Origin: TH1177 sp042138015
Lineage (GTDB): Archaea; Thermoproteota; Nitrososphaeria; Nitrososphaerales; Nitrososphaeraceae
Assembly (NCBI GenBank): GCA_042138015.1
Contig: JBHIVA010000030.1
Span: 1-25,929 of the forward strand
Direction of reading: 5' to 3'
DNA: 25,929 bases
The translations under genes and the position numbers were made by a program. Each line of letters starts with the position of its first letter. The stretch's first letter is position 1. Below, piece by piece: positions 8,945 through 16,761 of the stretch. The notes beneath the pieces were generated by a model. It was given only the letters and a program-made list of their open reading frames with translations, was not told where the DNA came from and did not search any database.

Positions 8945-9318
8945 AGTTATTCTAGTATATTCTATGAAACTAATATACTATTCATAAAATAAAAGAAACC
9001 GTAATAAAAGATATTCAAAATAGGTTATACAACATAAATTTACAAATCAATAAGTATGTCCTATATAGAGGGAAGAAAAATATACGATATATAAATTTTA
9101 ATTTTACTTAAGGTAATTTCATTATAAATATTTGTTGATTATTGTTATCTAATTAATATACATATATTTTAAAGAACGTTAATGATTATATATAGAGTTT
9201 TTTCATTTAACGTAATTTCGAAGAAGTAATTATTTACTATTTTATGAAATTCATATACTAATGATTAAGGATTGTATACTTACAGTTAATTTAAATATCT
9301 TTTATAACAAAATTAAGT
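8945..9318. promoter_or_regulatory. Divergent promoter region, ATPase / Usp
   Basis: Separates the minus-strand ATPase from the plus-strand Usp gene. A TATA-like stretch near 8969-8982 fits the ATPase start with a very short leader. The Usp box is at 9290-9297. No gene is visible between them. The shared spacer makes joint control possible, but no clear operator was found. Confidence 0.45.
9290..9297 (+). promoter_or_regulatory. TATA box for Usp gene at 9319
   Basis: TTTAAATA, a near-consensus archaeal TATA box, centred about 26 bases before the ATG at 9319. The message should be leaderless. Confidence 0.65.
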
Positions 9319-9804
9319 ATGTCGTTCAAAAACGTATTTGTTCCACATGATCTTCATTCTAGTTCAGATCTTGCAGTAGAGAATGCAATAAAAATTGGAA
9401 AACTAGTTAAAGACATACAAATTACTATCTTTCATGTAATAGAAGACATAACAGTTCCAGGGATCACAACTGCATTTGATAGGCCAGTATATTCTTATAA
9501 GACTGGAGAAATAATATCGCCCTCAGCTTACGTTAAAGAAATGTTTTATGAATTGAAATCTAATGCGGTAAAAAAACTAGATGTAGCAAAAAAAGAATGT
9601 CATAAGGAAGGGATTTTATGTGAAATTATAGTAGAGAAAGGCAATCCAAAAGAAAAAATATTAGAATATATTAAAGAAAATAAAATTGACCTAGTTATCG
9701 TGGGAACTACCAGAAGAAGTGGAATTTCTAAAATAAAAGCACTTGGAAGTGTCGCCCGATTTATTTCGGAAAATGTTACTTGTCCGGTAATGTTGATCCA
9801 TTAA
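9319..9804 (+). CDS. Universal stress protein, UspA family, degenerate ATP motif
   Basis: A 161-residue Usp domain, beginning FKNVFVPHDLHSSSDLAV and ending CPVMLIH. The nucleotide loop is GTTRRSGISK followed by LGSVARF: Gly129 and Gly143-Ser144 are kept, the second Gly is Arg132, and the spacing is one residue longer than canonical. The usual Gly-Ser after the first Asp is Leu-His here. The insert YSYKTGEIISPSAY at about residues 58-71 matches that of the Usp ending at 4430, so they are paralogues. It is monocistronic, diverges from the P-type ATPase and has its own strong TATA box. The function is presumably stress-related; ATP binding is doubtful. Confidence 0.91.
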   Translation: MSFKNVFVPHDLHSSSDLAVENAIKIGKLVKDIQITIFHVIEDITVPGITTAFDRPVYSYKTGEIISPSAYVKEMFYELKSNAVKKLDVAKKECHKEGILCEIIVEKGNPKEKILEYIKENKIDLVIVGTTRRSGISKIKALGSVARFISENVTCPVMLIH

Positions 9805-9918
9805 ACAATTCAATAATGATTGATTAATAAATATCCAAATTTCCATAATGTTGATCTTAGAACATAGAACTTTATACCATAGATAAGTGTAATAAAATCA
9901 AAATAATTTAGGCTTAAG

Positions 9919-9925
9919 TTTTTTT
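9919..9925 (+). terminator. Possible poly-T terminator after Usp gene
   Basis: Run of seven T on the coding strand, about 115 bases past the Usp stop codon. Archaeal RNA polymerase often stops at T-rich tracts. The distance makes this tentative. Confidence 0.3.
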
Positions 9926-9980
9926 GGATTGATTCATACCTTTATTAACATCTTTAAAATTTATTGTAAAAAATAGAATT

Positions 9981-9997
9981 TTAGATATAATATCTAA
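9981..9997. repeat. Perfect inverted repeat, 8-base arms
   Basis: TTAGATAT-A-ATATCTAA, two perfect arms around a single base, about 100 bases upstream of the TATA box of the CBS gene at 10132. It could be a dimeric regulator site, though AT-rich sequence gives such repeats by chance fairly often. Confidence 0.35.
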
Positions 9998-10094
9998 GTT
10001 TATTTCTATTTTTATTGTATCTATATTTTTAATTTCAGTCAAATCTACGAATTATAAATTCTTAAAATCTTTTATCTTTTATTGCACTGAAAAC

Positions 10095-10112
10095 TAACTA
10101 TTTAAATAGTTA
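10095..10112 (+). promoter_or_regulatory. TATA box inside an 18-base palindrome
   Basis: TAACTATTTAAATAGTTA is a perfect palindrome whose middle (10101-10108, TTTAAATA) is a consensus TATA box. It is centred about 27 bases upstream of the TTG start at 10132, predicting a leaderless message. The symmetric flanks would suit a dimeric repressor that competes with TBP, or could simply extend the AT-rich box. Confidence 0.55.
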
Positions 10113-10131
10113 AAAATAATAAAATTCTAAA

Positions 10132-11205
10132 TTGTATTCAACTGAAGTTCAAAATTCTAGTACTGATAATGATATTCTTTCAACTTTCCCAGAGATAATG
10201 AACCGTCCAACTCTTAGTGTGAATCCAAATGATAATCTATTTAAGATAGCTACATTTTTTGCAATAGGTCCGAGTATATATGCCGATGGTCTGGTAGTAG
10301 TAGATAGACTTTTAAATAACAAGAAATTGATAAAGGATGAAAATATAGAAAAAAAAGAAAAAAATAATGAAAGCGTTTTAGGTAGAATAGGTGGTAAACA
10401 CATTATATTAAATATCATCAGCCCTTGGTTAATTGAACCAGATTCGTATTATCCACAATGTTTATTTGCAAAAAAGGCAGTAAATATAATGGAAAAAATA
10501 ACCACTGATCAAATTATAGGATTTAAAACTTCATTGAATTCGGTTCTAGAGATATTTAGAAAAACTAAATTTGCGTTTATACCCATAGTAGAATCTAAAA
10601 ATACTAGCGGTAAAAATAATATTATTTCTCATAAATTAAGAGCATTCATAACTGTTAGGGATTTTTTAAAATTATTTACTGATACACAAAAAGATAATGT
10701 AAGTAAGAATGATAAAAATGATGATTTTACCACTAATATTGAAGAAATAAAAAATATTCCTGTTAAAGAAAATTGTTCAGATTTAATCATAGTTAAAGAA
10801 GATGAATTTCTGACATCTGCTATAGATCTGATGCTAAACAAAGGAATCAGAAATTTAGGAATAACTAATTATGAATCCAAGCTATTGGGAGTAATCAATG
10901 ATAGAAATATAATTGAATTTTTACTCAGCCGATCTCTGAGGACGATTGCTGGATGTAATCAGAACGTCAGAAAAAAAAATAAATCAGATACTAGAAAAGA
11001 TAGTGAAATAATTAACCAAATAAGAATTAAAAAGAATCTGAAAATTACCCCTGTTAGACAGATAAATGAAAATATGTTAATAAAAAACGCATCTAAACTT
11101 TTATTGGATCCAAGAAATCCATATCTGATCCTTAAAGGTGGGGATAGGATAGTTACTCCTTGGGATATTGTTATGAAAGAATATTATTTAAACCAAATGA
11201 AATAA
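10132..11205 (+). CDS. Protein with about four degenerate CBS motifs
   Basis: A 357-residue soluble protein with CBS-like repeats. Segment 1 (about 19-60, FPEIMNRPTLSVNPND then ADGLVVVD) is followed by a charged insert (NKKLIKDENIEKKEKNNE). Segment 2 is about 114-182 (AVNIMEKITTDQIIGF to LRAFITVRDFLKLF). Segment 3 is about 211-270 (IPVKENCSDLIIVKEDEF to LLGVINDRNIIEFL). Segment 4 is about 300-357 (IKKNLKITPVRQINEN to DRIVTPWDIVMKEY). CBS pairs as a family bind AMP, ATP, SAM or related ligands. No catalytic or DNA-binding domain is attached, so it may be a sensor acting on a partner. Several hallmark residues are weak and linkers are long, so ligand binding is not assured. The start is TTG at 10132, fixed by the TATA box 27 bases upstream; there is no ATG near the N-terminus. 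Confidence 0.75.
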   Translation: MYSTEVQNSSTDNDILSTFPEIMNRPTLSVNPNDNLFKIATFFAIGPSIYADGLVVVDRLLNNKKLIKDENIEKKEKNNESVLGRIGGKHIILNIISPWLIEPDSYYPQCLFAKKAVNIMEKITTDQIIGFKTSLNSVLEIFRKTKFAFIPIVESKNTSGKNNIISHKLRAFITVRDFLKLFTDTQKDNVSKNDKNDDFTTNIEEIKNIPVKENCSDLIIVKEDEFLTSAIDLMLNKGIRNLGITNYESKLLGVINDRNIIEFLLSRSLRTIAGCNQNVRKKNKSDTRKDSEIINQIRIKKNLKITPVRQINENMLIKNASKLLLDPRNPYLILKGGDRIVTPWDIVMKEYYLNQMK

Positions 11206-11527
11206 AATAATATTAGAACACTATTTTATTAACCATGGTTGTATAAAGTTATAAATTTGTATTCTATATTTATCAAAAGTAAAATTTGAATGTATTTTGG
11301 TTTTACAAAATGGTTTTTTATTTTAGGTAAATTAATCTATGTATTTTTATGTTCTAATAGATAGTATATAATAAAAATAATATGTAGCAAATAAGACAAC
11401 ATAACAGGTTTCTGTATTGAAAACTTAACTAATTTATGATTTGTTAGATTTAGAATATTATTAAAAAGAATATTTTGTGTACTTTTTGATATAAAATATT
11501 TTTCATGGTTATACATAAAACTTAAAT
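11206..11527. other. Spacer between convergent genes
   Basis: Lies between the stop codons of the CBS gene (plus) and the NirK-like gene (minus). AT-rich, with a 10-base palindrome AACCATGGTT at 11231-11240 and no gene seen. It probably carries the 3' ends of both transcripts. Confidence 0.5.
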
Positions 11528-12526
11528 TTAATTTTTATCCGAGCTTACAACAAAGCCGCTGCCTTTTAACAAACTAGAAATATCATGATCATTACCAAAA
11601 TAAATTCCTTCTTCCAAAAAGATAGTCTCTATGATTTTTCCACCTCCTGGAGGAATTATAGTCTCGTAAAGACGGTTGGAAGTACTATTGTTATAATTTT
11701 TATTTATAGTCCCATCAATTTTATCTATCATTCCTCCAGCAAAATTAAATGTAATTTCATTTCTTGGGCCAGCATTAATAATATACCACCTTGTTAATTC
11801 TCCAGTTTTTACTTTAAACATATCAGCTTCTTCATTTAATGGAATTTTTACTATTGTGCCCATTGCTGGAAAATATTTAAATGCCATACCATTAGTTAAG
11901 ACGAAGTCAGGTTGATTTTGCATGAATTTAGTCATATCAAAAGATCCAACAGTTCCGTTATTTTGAATAAATAAACCTGGACTACTATCATTATAAATTT
12001 CATTAAATGATATAAAAAATTCTTTAGCAGGTATCTGATTTTTAGGATGAATTATTATCCCTCCAAACATACCGCTAGAAATATGTTCCCATATTCCATT
12101 TAGATTGTCACCATCACAATGGTAAACATAGACTCCCGGATTTTCAGTTAATATTTTCCAATTTTTACTTTCCCCTGGTTTTATAGATCCCGATATTGCC
12201 TGACTAGGAATACCTATTCCATGAAAATCTATACTATGAACAATATCATCTGCATTCTTCAACGTAAAGTTCAATATATCTCCCTGTTTTACATCAATCG
12301 TAGGACCGGGAATTGAACCGTTATAGGTGAGCGCTTTATAAAAAATACCTCCAGGATAGAGGTTATTGCTAGGAGCTATTTCTAGAACTTTCTCTGAAGC
12401 AACCAAGGTGATATGTTTTATCTTCTCTGAATTTAAAACTGCAAATGAATTTTCGTGTGTATTGGGTATCAATAGGAGAGATAGTAATAAAACAAAAATA
12501 ATTATACATATTTCAAGTCTAACCAT
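11528..12526 (-). CDS. Exported two-cupredoxin multicopper protein, NirK-like
   Basis: A 332-residue protein with an N-terminal hydrophobic signal (residues 6-21, IIIFVLLLSLLLI) and two cupredoxin domains, the layout of copper nitrite reductase. Domain 1 keeps the type-1 copper set His97, Cys137, His148 and Met153, and type-2 ligands His102 and His136, with Asp100 matching the catalytic Asp of NirK (HSIDFHG). Domain 2 retains His314 (NDHDIS), fitting the third type-2 ligand supplied by the neighbouring subunit. The place where NirK has its second catalytic His reads NFAGGMIDKI, with no His. It may therefore be an altered nitrite reductase or another two-domain copper oxidase. The expected location is outside the cytoplasmic membrane. 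The gene lies 81 bases downstream of another exported protein on the same strand and may share its transcript. Confidence 0.75.
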   Translation of the reverse strand: MVRLEICIIIFVLLLSLLLIPNTHENSFAVLNSEKIKHITLVASEKVLEIAPSNNLYPGGIFYKALTYNGSIPGPTIDVKQGDILNFTLKNADDIVHSIDFHGIGIPSQAISGSIKPGESKNWKILTENPGVYVYHCDGDNLNGIWEHISSGMFGGIIIHPKNQIPAKEFFISFNEIYNDSSPGLFIQNNGTVGSFDMTKFMQNQPDFVLTNGMAFKYFPAMGTIVKIPLNEEADMFKVKTGELTRWYIINAGPRNEITFNFAGGMIDKIDGTINKNYNNSTSNRLYETIIPPGGGKIIETIFLEEGIYFGNDHDISSLLKGSGFVVSSDKN

Positions 12527-12607
12527 AAGATTTTTTTAACAAAATTCAATATAAATAGATTTTATAAAGGTCAGGATTTCTACATATATTAATTAAGATT
12601 ATTGTTA

Positions 12608-12997
12608 TCAATTGCATGGAAGAGGAGGTGACATTTTTGCATTAATTATTTTTTTTCCTTCATCAGGAATACCATCTTCATTTGCATCATCAAAAACCTG
12701 TACCGAATAATCTGTCTCACTTAATTCAGATAAATGGGTAAATTCATTGAATCCACCAGAACTATTTGTATCAAAGTATCCAAATATATAACCAGATTCA
12801 ACATCAGGAGAAACTACAATAAAAGACACTGTGCTATTAGGTTCAAATCCGTTAACATTTAACATTGCATTAATATCTAGTGTACCACATTCATAGTTAA
12901 TTTTTACTTTAGGTTCATCTGGCTGTGCATAGATATACAAGATATTAAAAGAAAGTAAAACAGATAGAGACAGAGGAATTAAGAAAAGTTTATTCAT
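12608..12997 (-). CDS. Small secreted protein with calcium-loop-like motif
   Basis: A 129-residue protein that I do not recognise as a named family. Residues 1-24 form a signal peptide (LFLIPLSLSVLLSF then YIYAQ), with likely cleavage after the Ala of YAQ. The mature part has two cysteines (Cys37 and Cys128, near the two ends) that could form one disulfide. It has a beta-rich look (VSFIVVSPD, SGYIFGYFD) and the acidic loop DDANEDGIPDEG at 103-114, which resembles DxNxDGxxD calcium-binding loops of dockerin/thrombospondin type. It probably folds as a small beta sandwich on the cell surface. The copper protein gene follows 81 bases downstream on the same strand, so the pair may work in the same compartment; a direct link is inference. 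Confidence 0.7.
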   Translation of the reverse strand: MNKLFLIPLSLSVLLSFNILYIYAQPDEPKVKINYECGTLDINAMLNVNGFEPNSTVSFIVVSPDVESGYIFGYFDTNSSGGFNEFTHLSELSETDYSVQVFDDANEDGIPDEGKKIINAKMSPPLPCN

Positions 12998-13019
12998 TCT
13001 CTATATCAAAACCCCATTT

Positions 13020-13031
13020 AGTATAATAAAT
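13020..13031 (-). promoter_or_regulatory. TATA-like box for the secreted-protein gene
   Basis: On the minus strand TTTATTATACTA, centred about 27 bases upstream of the ATG at 12997. It may drive both exported-protein genes. Confidence 0.4.
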
Positions 13032-13536
13032 ATATAAAAACTATGCTCTATAATCTTCATTATATCTTGTAGATGTTATGTCCTATCTTGTATATTAGGA
13101 TTTTGTTATGGTTGATAACTTATTAATGAGATATGATAACAATACGTAAGATTGATCTATATTTAGGAAAATTTTTCAAAAATTCCTTTCACTTTTTTAT
13201 TTATGTATCTATAGTACTAATTATAATATTTTTTATGCATCTTCAAACTATAACTGGCTAATTTTGATTGAATGACAAATTAAAAGTTGGAAAATAAAAA
13301 ATGTATTGTTATAATTCTATTCAGTTTTTATTAATTATATTATGATCCTTGAATATTTTAATATCAATCTGTAAAAATAATACATATTTTTTATTCCTAT
13401 TTTGTTAGATATTTATAAAACTTTAGCTCTATAAAATTTTTATTTATATAAAGGAAAAATCTATCATAGAAATCATCATAATGAAATTTTAACTATTTGT
13501 ATTAAACTTTTTATCTTTTCCTAACAACTCCAATAC
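13032..13536. other. Spacer between divergent secreted-protein and carboxylase genes
   Basis: AT-rich, with no gene found. It contains the TATA-like box of the carboxyltransferase gene at 13507-13515, CTTTTTATC, about 26 bases before its ATG. Confidence 0.5.
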
Positions 13537-15069
13537 ATGGATGTAGGTTTAGAGAGTAAAAGAAAAGAACACTTGTTGGGAGGTGGAAAAGAGAAATTTG
13601 ATGATCGTAAAAAGAAGGGAAAGTTAAATGCTTTTGAAAGAATAAATTCGATTTTAGATGCTGGATCATTTCTTGAAATTGATTCATTTGTTACCCATGA
13701 ATGTATAGACTTTAACTTGGATAAAAAAAAAATTTTAGGAGATGGTGTGGTTACTGGTTATGGCTATATAGACAGAAGACTTGTCTATATATTTTCTCAT
13801 GATTTTACAACCTTTGGGGGATCTTTAGGATTAGCATTTTCAAAAAAAATTTGTAAGGTTATGGACCTTGCTGTAAAACAAGGAGTTCCAATAATAGGAG
13901 TTAATGATTCAGGTGGAGCGAGAATCCAGGAAGGAGTAGAAAGCCTAGCAGGTTATGCAAACATTTTTCATAGAAATGTAAAATCATCTGGAGTTATACC
14001 TCAAATATCATTAATTATGGGACCATGTGCCGGAGGTGCAGTTTATTCCCCAGCGCTAACAGATTTCATTATCATGACAAAAGCATCCTTTATGTTTGTG
14101 ACTGGTCCAGAGGTGGTTAAAGAAGTTACTAATGAAAATGTTACTTTTGAAGATTTGGGTGGATCTATTGTACATAACGAGAAGAGTGGAGTTGCACATT
14201 TTTTAGCAGAGAATGAGCAAGATTGTTTCAATATTTTGAGAACTCTTTTGTCTTTTCTACCTTTAAATAATTTAGAAAACCCACCTAAATTAGAATCTAA
14301 TGATGATCCATATAGGAAGATTACTGAACTTAATTCTCTTATGCCCACCAGGTCTAATATACCCTATAATATGGAGAATATAATAAGAAAAATTGTAGAT
14401 AATGGTTTTTTCCTCGAAGTTCAAAAACATTGGGCAAGAAATATCATAATAGGATTTGCAAGGATGAATGGAAATCCTGTAGGAATAGTAGCTAATAATC
14501 CAGAGATACTAGCTGGAGTATTAGATATTAACGCTTGTGATAAAGCTACCAGATTTGTTAGATTTTGTGACTGCTTTAATATTCCAATAATTTCATTAGT
14601 AGACGTTCCTGGTTTCTTACCAGGGACTGATCAGGAATGGAATGGAATAATTCGTCATGGTTCTAAACTATTATTTGCTTTTTCAGAAGCTACGGTTCCT
14701 AGATTTACAGTTATTACAAGAAAAGCATATGGTGGAGCTTATTGTGTCATGAATAGTAAACACATAGGATCCGATTATAATTTTGCTTGGCCCACTGCAG
14801 AAATAGCGGTCATGGGTGCTGAGGGAGCCTGTAATATAATATGGAAGAAAGAACTAAAAGATTCTAAAACACCTGATATAAAAAGAGGAGAATTAGTTGA
14901 AAACTATAGACATAAATTTAGTAATCCGTACATTGCTGCTTCAAAAGGATATATAGATGAAGTTATTGAACCGGAAGAAACAAGACTAAGATTGATATCA
15001 GCATTTAATTCAATTTATAGAAAAAGAGAAGAACGTCCTAGAAGAAAACATGGGAATATTCCTGTTTAA
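13537..15069 (+). CDS. pccB: Acetyl-CoA/propionyl-CoA carboxylase, carboxyltransferase subunit
   Basis: A 510-residue biotin-dependent carboxyltransferase that moves the carboxyl group from carboxybiotin to an acyl-CoA, the first carbon-fixing step of the 3-hydroxypropionate/4-hydroxybutyrate cycle. The N-terminal half has GVNDSGGARIQEGVESLAGY at 121-140 and the oxyanion-hole stretch GPCAGGAVYSPAL at 162-174. The C-terminal half has VDVPGFLPGTDQEWNGIIRHG at 355-375 and AYGGAYCVMNSKHIG at 397-411. Length and both crotonase-like halves are complete. The position that in bacterial PccB is Asp and helps select propionyl-CoA appears to be Cys403. Archaeal enzymes of this pathway accept acetyl- and propionyl-CoA, so a dual role is likely. 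ATG at 13537 is supported by a TATA-like box 26 bases upstream. The next gene, biotin carboxylase, begins 213 bases later with its own promoter. Confidence 0.95.
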   Translation: MDVGLESKRKEHLLGGGKEKFDDRKKKGKLNAFERINSILDAGSFLEIDSFVTHECIDFNLDKKKILGDGVVTGYGYIDRRLVYIFSHDFTTFGGSLGLAFSKKICKVMDLAVKQGVPIIGVNDSGGARIQEGVESLAGYANIFHRNVKSSGVIPQISLIMGPCAGGAVYSPALTDFIIMTKASFMFVTGPEVVKEVTNENVTFEDLGGSIVHNEKSGVAHFLAENEQDCFNILRTLLSFLPLNNLENPPKLESNDDPYRKITELNSLMPTRSNIPYNMENIIRKIVDNGFFLEVQKHWARNIIIGFARMNGNPVGIVANNPEILAGVLDINACDKATRFVRFCDCFNIPIISLVDVPGFLPGTDQEWNGIIRHGSKLLFAFSEATVPRFTVITRKAYGGAYCVMNSKHIGSDYNFAWPTAEIAVMGAEGACNIIWKKELKDSKTPDIKRGELVENYRHKFSNPYIAASKGYIDEVIEPEETRLRLISAFNSIYRKREERPRRKHGNIPV

Positions 15070-15282
15070 TCTCCTGAAATAGAACATACAATGACTTTAA
15101 GTCGTAAAAATCCTTTTTTTAAAATCCATTAATAATGTAATTTCATCCTGAAAACAATGATTTGTAAATGGTTCCCTATCCAGGTTATATCAAAGGATCA
15201 ATGATGTAAGCAAATCCATCTAATGAGAAGATTATCAACAGATCATAAATATTTTAAAGGATTTCATTCTAAACGCTTCTAG
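15070..15282 (+). promoter_or_regulatory. Poly-T stop and promoter between the two carboxylase genes
   Basis: A T7 run at 15114-15120 could end the carboxyltransferase transcript. TTTTAAA at 15252-15258 is centred about 27 bases before the TTG start of the biotin carboxylase gene. The genes are therefore probably two transcription units rather than one operon. Confidence 0.5.
15114..15120 (+). terminator. Possible poly-T terminator after the carboxyltransferase gene
   Basis: Seven T residues about 45 bases after the stop codon, a typical place and composition for archaeal termination. No strong hairpin was seen. Confidence 0.4.
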
Positions 15283-16761
15283 TTGTTAAAGATCCTTATA
15301 GCTAACAGAGGAGAAATCGCTATCAGAATTGCAAAGACATGTAAAAGACTTGGGATACTACCATATGGCATTTTTTCAGAAGCAGACAAGGAATCTCTAC
15401 ATATAAAATATTGTGAGGATGCAATTAATATCGGAGGCTTTTTGGCAATTGAAAATTATCTTTGTATCGATAGGATAATTGATGCTGCTAAAAAACTTGG
15501 TTGTGAGATGATTCATCCAGGTTATGGATTTCTTTCAGAAAATGAAAATTTTGTTAGATCATGTAGAAAGGAAGGATTAGTGTTCATTGGTCCATCATTT
15601 GAGTCTATGAAACTCTCGGGAGATAAAGTCAAAACAAGAGAGATTGCTTCAAGAGTTTCTAAAATAGTGGATGGGAAAGAGGTTAAGAATGAAGATGATG
15701 CCTTACGGGAAGGAGAAAGAATTGAATACCCAGTAATTATTAAAGCGGTTGAAGGTGGTGGAGGAAGAGGTCTCAGAATAGCAAGATCTCAGGATGAACT
15801 GCTTAATTTATTTCAAGAATCTAAAAATGAGGCTCAAATTAGCTTTGGATCAAACAGGATATATCTTGAAAAATATCTTGAAAATCCAAGACATATAGAG
15901 GTTCAAATACTTTCAGATAAATCAAATGTTATTCATCTTGGAGAAAGAGAATGTTCTATTCAGAGACGATACCAAAAACTAATAGAAGAAACACCTGCGC
16001 CAAATTTGTCTACAGAAACAAGACATAACATGACAGAAACAGCAATCAAAATTATTAAGGAAATTGGATATGAGAATGCTGGGACTGTAGAATTCCTATT
16101 TAAGAACAATAAATTTTATTTCATGGAACTAAATGCCAGAATTCAAGTAGAACATCCCATAACCGAAGAGGTTACTGGAGTAGACATAGTCGAACAACAG
16201 ATAAATATAGCAAAAGGGGATGGATTAGGATTAAATCAAAAAGAAATAAAGACAAGAGGAAATGCAATAGAATGCAGAATTAATGCTGAAAATCCATTGA
16301 CTTTTTCACCATATCCAGGAAAGATTGATTACTACAAACCTCCTAAAGAAGAAGGCATAAGAATTGAAACCTCATTATTTGAGGGATATTCGATCCCAGT
16401 ATTTTATGACTCACTTATTGCAAAGTTGATTTCTTTTGGATGTAACAGAAATACTGCAATTGATAGGATGAGAAAGGCTCTGGCAAATTTTAGGATCTCA
16501 GGAATACCTTCAACTATTCCTTTTCATATTTCTGCTATGAATGATCAGAGATTTCTAACTTGTAAATATGATACCTCATTTGTGGAAAATATGAAGTATT
16601 TCTCTTCAAGGGATGGAGAGATAGCTGCAGCAATTTTTGCTGCTCTTCCAAGAAAAATTAATTTCCTAGAAGATATTTCTGAGGAAGATCCCTGGTATCG
16701 AAAAACTGTTAATATTGAACGATTAAATGGTTATAATGACTATTGGAGATGGTCAATTTGA
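15283..16761 (+). CDS. accC: Acetyl-CoA/propionyl-CoA carboxylase, biotin carboxylase subunit
   Basis: A 492-residue ATP-grasp enzyme that uses ATP and bicarbonate to carboxylate biotin on the carrier protein. The N-terminal domain has KILIANRGEIAIRI (3-16) and HPGYGFLSEN (78-87). The ATP-grasp part shows IIKAVEGGGGRGLRIA (152-167), a HIEVQIL stretch, ERECSIQRRYQKLIEE and the metal/bicarbonate site FMELNARIQVEHPITEEVTG; the C-terminal domain has NAIECRINAENP. After GDKVKTRE (113-120) the usual AGVPVVPG-like loop is replaced by ASRVSKIVDGKEV, an unusual but not clearly disabling change. The start is TTG at 15283, which gives the expected N-terminus and sits about 27 bases after TTTTAAA. The 3' end overlaps the biotin carrier gene, so the two are translated from one message. 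Confidence 0.95.
   Translation: MLKILIANRGEIAIRIAKTCKRLGILPYGIFSEADKESLHIKYCEDAINIGGFLAIENYLCIDRIIDAAKKLGCEMIHPGYGFLSENENFVRSCRKEGLVFIGPSFESMKLSGDKVKTREIASRVSKIVDGKEVKNEDDALREGERIEYPVIIKAVEGGGGRGLRIARSQDELLNLFQESKNEAQISFGSNRIYLEKYLENPRHIEVQILSDKSNVIHLGERECSIQRRYQKLIEETPAPNLSTETRHNMTETAIKIIKEIGYENAGTVEFLFKNNKFYFMELNARIQVEHPITEEVTGVDIVEQQINIAKGDGLGLNQKEIKTRGNAIECRINAENPLTFSPYPGKIDYYKPPKEEGIRIETSLFEGYSIPVFYDSLIAKLISFGCNRNTAIDRMRKALANFRISGIPSTIPFHISAMNDQRFLTCKYDTSFVENMKYFSSRDGEIAAAIFAALPRKINFLEDISEEDPWYRKTVNIERLNGYNDYWRWSI

Larger units (their letters stand above)
9805..10131. other. Spacer with poly-T tract, palindromes and promoter
   Basis: After the Usp stop there is a T7 run at 9919-9925 that could end transcription. 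A 17-base inverted repeat lies at 9981-9997, and an 18-base palindrome around the TATA box of the next gene at 10095-10112. No gene is seen. Confidence 0.5.

Noticed and set aside
11231..11240. Palindrome AACCATGGTT between convergent genes
   Set aside because: Ten bases only, between two gene ends. It is expected by chance.
14043..14348. Open frame on the minus strand inside the carboxyltransferase gene
   Set aside because: The plus-strand protein is a full, conserved carboxyltransferase; the opposite frame is a by-product.
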